In this document: piece after piece, positions 62,908-64,000 of the stretch
How positions within the stretch are numbered: the first letter of the stretch is position 1
Layout of the letters: each line of letters starts with the position of its first letter
Source of the DNA: JALYUM01 sp036688685
GTDB taxonomy: Bacteria > Pseudomonadota > Gammaproteobacteria > Burkholderiales > Burkholderiaceae_D
Reading direction: 5' to 3'
Assembly: GCF_036688685.1 (NCBI RefSeq)
Contig: NZ_JAQQPS010000014.1
Span: forward strand, 1 to 64,000
DNA length: 64,000 nt
Notes under the pieces: model-generated
Seen by the model: only the letters and a program-made list of their open reading frames with translations
The model's database searches: none
What the model was told of the DNA's origin: nothing
Made by a program: the position numbers and the translations under genes

Positions 62908-63426
62908 ATGGCAAAAATGCAAGCAAAAATGCAAAGCGACAAGCCGGATGATGGCATGCGCGAAAAAATGATCGCGATCAACCGCGTGACCAAAGTGGTC
63001 AAGGGTGGTCGTATCATGGGCTTCGCAGCATTGACCGTGGTCGGCGACGGCGATGGCCGTATCGGCATGGGCAAGGGCAAGTCGAAAGAAGTACCAGTCG
63101 GTGTGCAAAAGGCAATGGAAGAAGCCCGTCGCAACCTGATCAAGGTACCTCTCAAGAATGGCACCCTGCACCACAGCGTGACCGGCCAGCACGGCGCGTC
63201 GAAAGTCATGATGTCCCCGGCCAAGCCAGGTACAGGCGTGATCGCCGGCGGCGCAATGCGCGCTATCTTTGAAGTGATGGGCGTGACTGATGTGGTGGCG
63301 AAATCCACCGGTTCGTCGAACCCATATAACCTCGTCCGCGCAACGCTGGATGGCCTGTCGAAGATGAGCACCGCTTCCGACATCGCCGCCAAACGTGGCA
63401 AGTCGGTCGAAGAGATCCTGGGTTAA
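62908..63426 (+). CDS. rpsE: 30S ribosomal protein S5
   Basis: The 172-residue product has REKMIAINRVTKVVKGGRIM, VGDGDGRIGMGKGKSKEVP and GVIAGGAMRAIFEVMGV. S5 lies at the mRNA entry and affects fidelity and spectinomycin sensitivity; the loop around VVKGGRIMGF is of wild-type form. AAGGAAG precedes ATG. Confidence 0.98.
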   Translation: MAKMQAKMQSDKPDDGMREKMIAINRVTKVVKGGRIMGFAALTVVGDGDGRIGMGKGKSKEVPVGVQKAMEEARRNLIKVPLKNGTLHHSVTGQHGASKVMMSPAKPGTGVIAGGAMRAIFEVMGVTDVVAKSTGSSNPYNLVRATLDGLSKMSTASDIAAKRGKSVEEILG

Positions 63427-63436
63427 GGAATACATC

Positions 63437-63616
63437 ATGGCAAACACCATCAAAGTGCAACTGGTCAAGGGCCTTATCGGCACCCGCCAGGATCACCGTG
63501 CCACCGTGCGCGGCCTGGGTCTGCGTCGTGTTAACTCGGTTTGCGAGTTGCAGGACACCCCATCCGTTCGTGGCATGATCAACAAAGTCTCGTACCTCGT
63601 TAAAGTTGTCGCGTAA
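63437..63616 (+). CDS. rpmD: 50S ribosomal protein L30
   Basis: The 59-residue product begins MANTIKVQLVKGLIGTRQDH and ends INKVSYLVKVVA. ATG 63437 follows AAGGAA; upstream codons in frame lie inside the end of rpsE. L30 binds 23S rRNA domain II. Confidence 0.97.
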   Translation: MANTIKVQLVKGLIGTRQDHRATVRGLGLRRVNSVCELQDTPSVRGMINKVSYLVKVVA

Positions 63617-63631
63617 GCCTTCGGGCTTACG
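63612..63631 (+). other. UUCG hairpin between rpmD and rplO
   Basis: CGTAAGCC (63612-63619), loop TTCG and GGCTTACG (63624-63631) make a perfect eight-pair stem with a stable tetraloop. It includes the rpmD stop codon and ends 14 bases before the rplO start. It lacks a T-run, so a role in mRNA stability or processing is likelier than termination. Confidence 0.5.
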
Positions 63632-63645
63632 ACACGGAGAAACAT

Positions 63646-64000
63646 ATGGAATTGAACACTATCCAACCAGCAGAAGGCGCGAAGCACTACAAGCGTCGCG
63701 TTGGTCGTGGTATCGGCTCGGGCATCGGTAAAACCGCTGGTCGTGGTCACAAAGGTCAGAAATCGCGTTCGGGCGGCTTTCATAAAGTCGGTTTCGAAGG
63801 CGGTCAGATGCCTCTGCAACGCCGTCTGCCTAAGCGCGGCTTCAAGTCCCTGAACGCTACGTTCAAGGCTGAAGTGCGTCTGTCCGACTTGAACAACCTG
63901 GCGGTCGGCGATGTCGACATCCTGGTGCTCAAGCAGGCCGGCATTCTGCCAGTGCTGGCGCGCGATGTGCGCGTTATCCTGTCCGGCGAGATCACCGTTG
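63646..64000 (+). CDS. rplO: 50S ribosomal protein L15, partial
   Basis: The visible 118 codons encode MELNTIQPAEGAKHYKRRVG, then GRGIGSGIGKTAGRGHKGQK and GFEGGQMPLQRRLPKRGF, the glycine-rich N-terminal extension of L15 that reaches into the 50S core. The gene runs off the right edge; about 25 residues should be missing. secY normally follows. Confidence 0.97.
   Translation, partial: MELNTIQPAEGAKHYKRRVGRGIGSGIGKTAGRGHKGQKSRSGGFHKVGFEGGQMPLQRRLPKRGFKSLNATFKAEVRLSDLNNLAVGDVDILVLKQAGILPVLARDVRVILSGEITV

Overview
The window is GC-rich bacterial chromosome. It carries a str–S10–spc ribosomal protein cluster of betaproteobacterial type (rpsL-rpsG-fusA-tuf-rpsJ, then rplC to rplO). The protein families, a VgrG with an Oxalobacteraceae-like N-terminus and the codon contrast between ribosomal and ordinary genes suggest Massilia, Duganella or a relative. 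That assignment is inference from remembered family resemblance; no database was searched.

Left part (1-17.9 kb): the N-terminus of a VgrG (minus strand), then an exported M1 aminopeptidase, an exported serine beta-lactamase-like hydrolase and an exported SAM methyltransferase. Next is a long plus-strand run from 5.1 to 17.9 kb. It holds two consecutive TldD/TldE-type metalloprotease pairs, whose TldD-like members carry Tat-like signals, followed by DUF4159, MoxR AAA+ ATPase, DUF58, a BatA-type membrane protein and two large membrane-anchored proteins. Spacing is tight and the run reads as one or two operons, possibly one envelope proteolysis or assembly system.

Middle part (17.9-38.5 kb): a LysR regulator divergent from an NmrA-type reductase, a TonB-dependent receptor, a spermidine-synthase-like protein, a small membrane protein, and an epoxide hydrolase divergent from a TetR regulator with a clear palindromic operator between them. 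A YghU-type glutathione transferase follows. Then comes a six-gene minus-strand operon: periplasmic adaptor, ABC ATPase, two MacB/FtsX permeases, sigma-54 response regulator and histidine kinase. It is preceded by a well-formed sigma-54 promoter, so the operon probably controls itself. A frameshifted MutS-like gene, a DUF3800 protein and a phosphoethanolamine-transferase-like enzyme complete the section.

Right part (38.7-64 kb): the ribosomal cluster, with sigma-70 promoters before rpsL, rplC and rplN. It is split between rpsJ and rplC by about 11 kb of non-ribosomal DNA. The insert holds a Tat-type FAD oxidoreductase, a DUF2784 membrane protein, an exported unknown protein, RsgA, and a minus-strand six-gene Ter-associated module with overlapping genes (ATP-grasp, two phosphoribosyltransferases, HAD phosphatase, CitE-like lyase, TerD-family protein). 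Modules of this kind were predicted by comparative genomics (Anantharaman, Iyer and Aravind) to make a nucleoside-like metabolite in stress response. No rRNA, tRNA, CRISPR array or intact transposase was seen.
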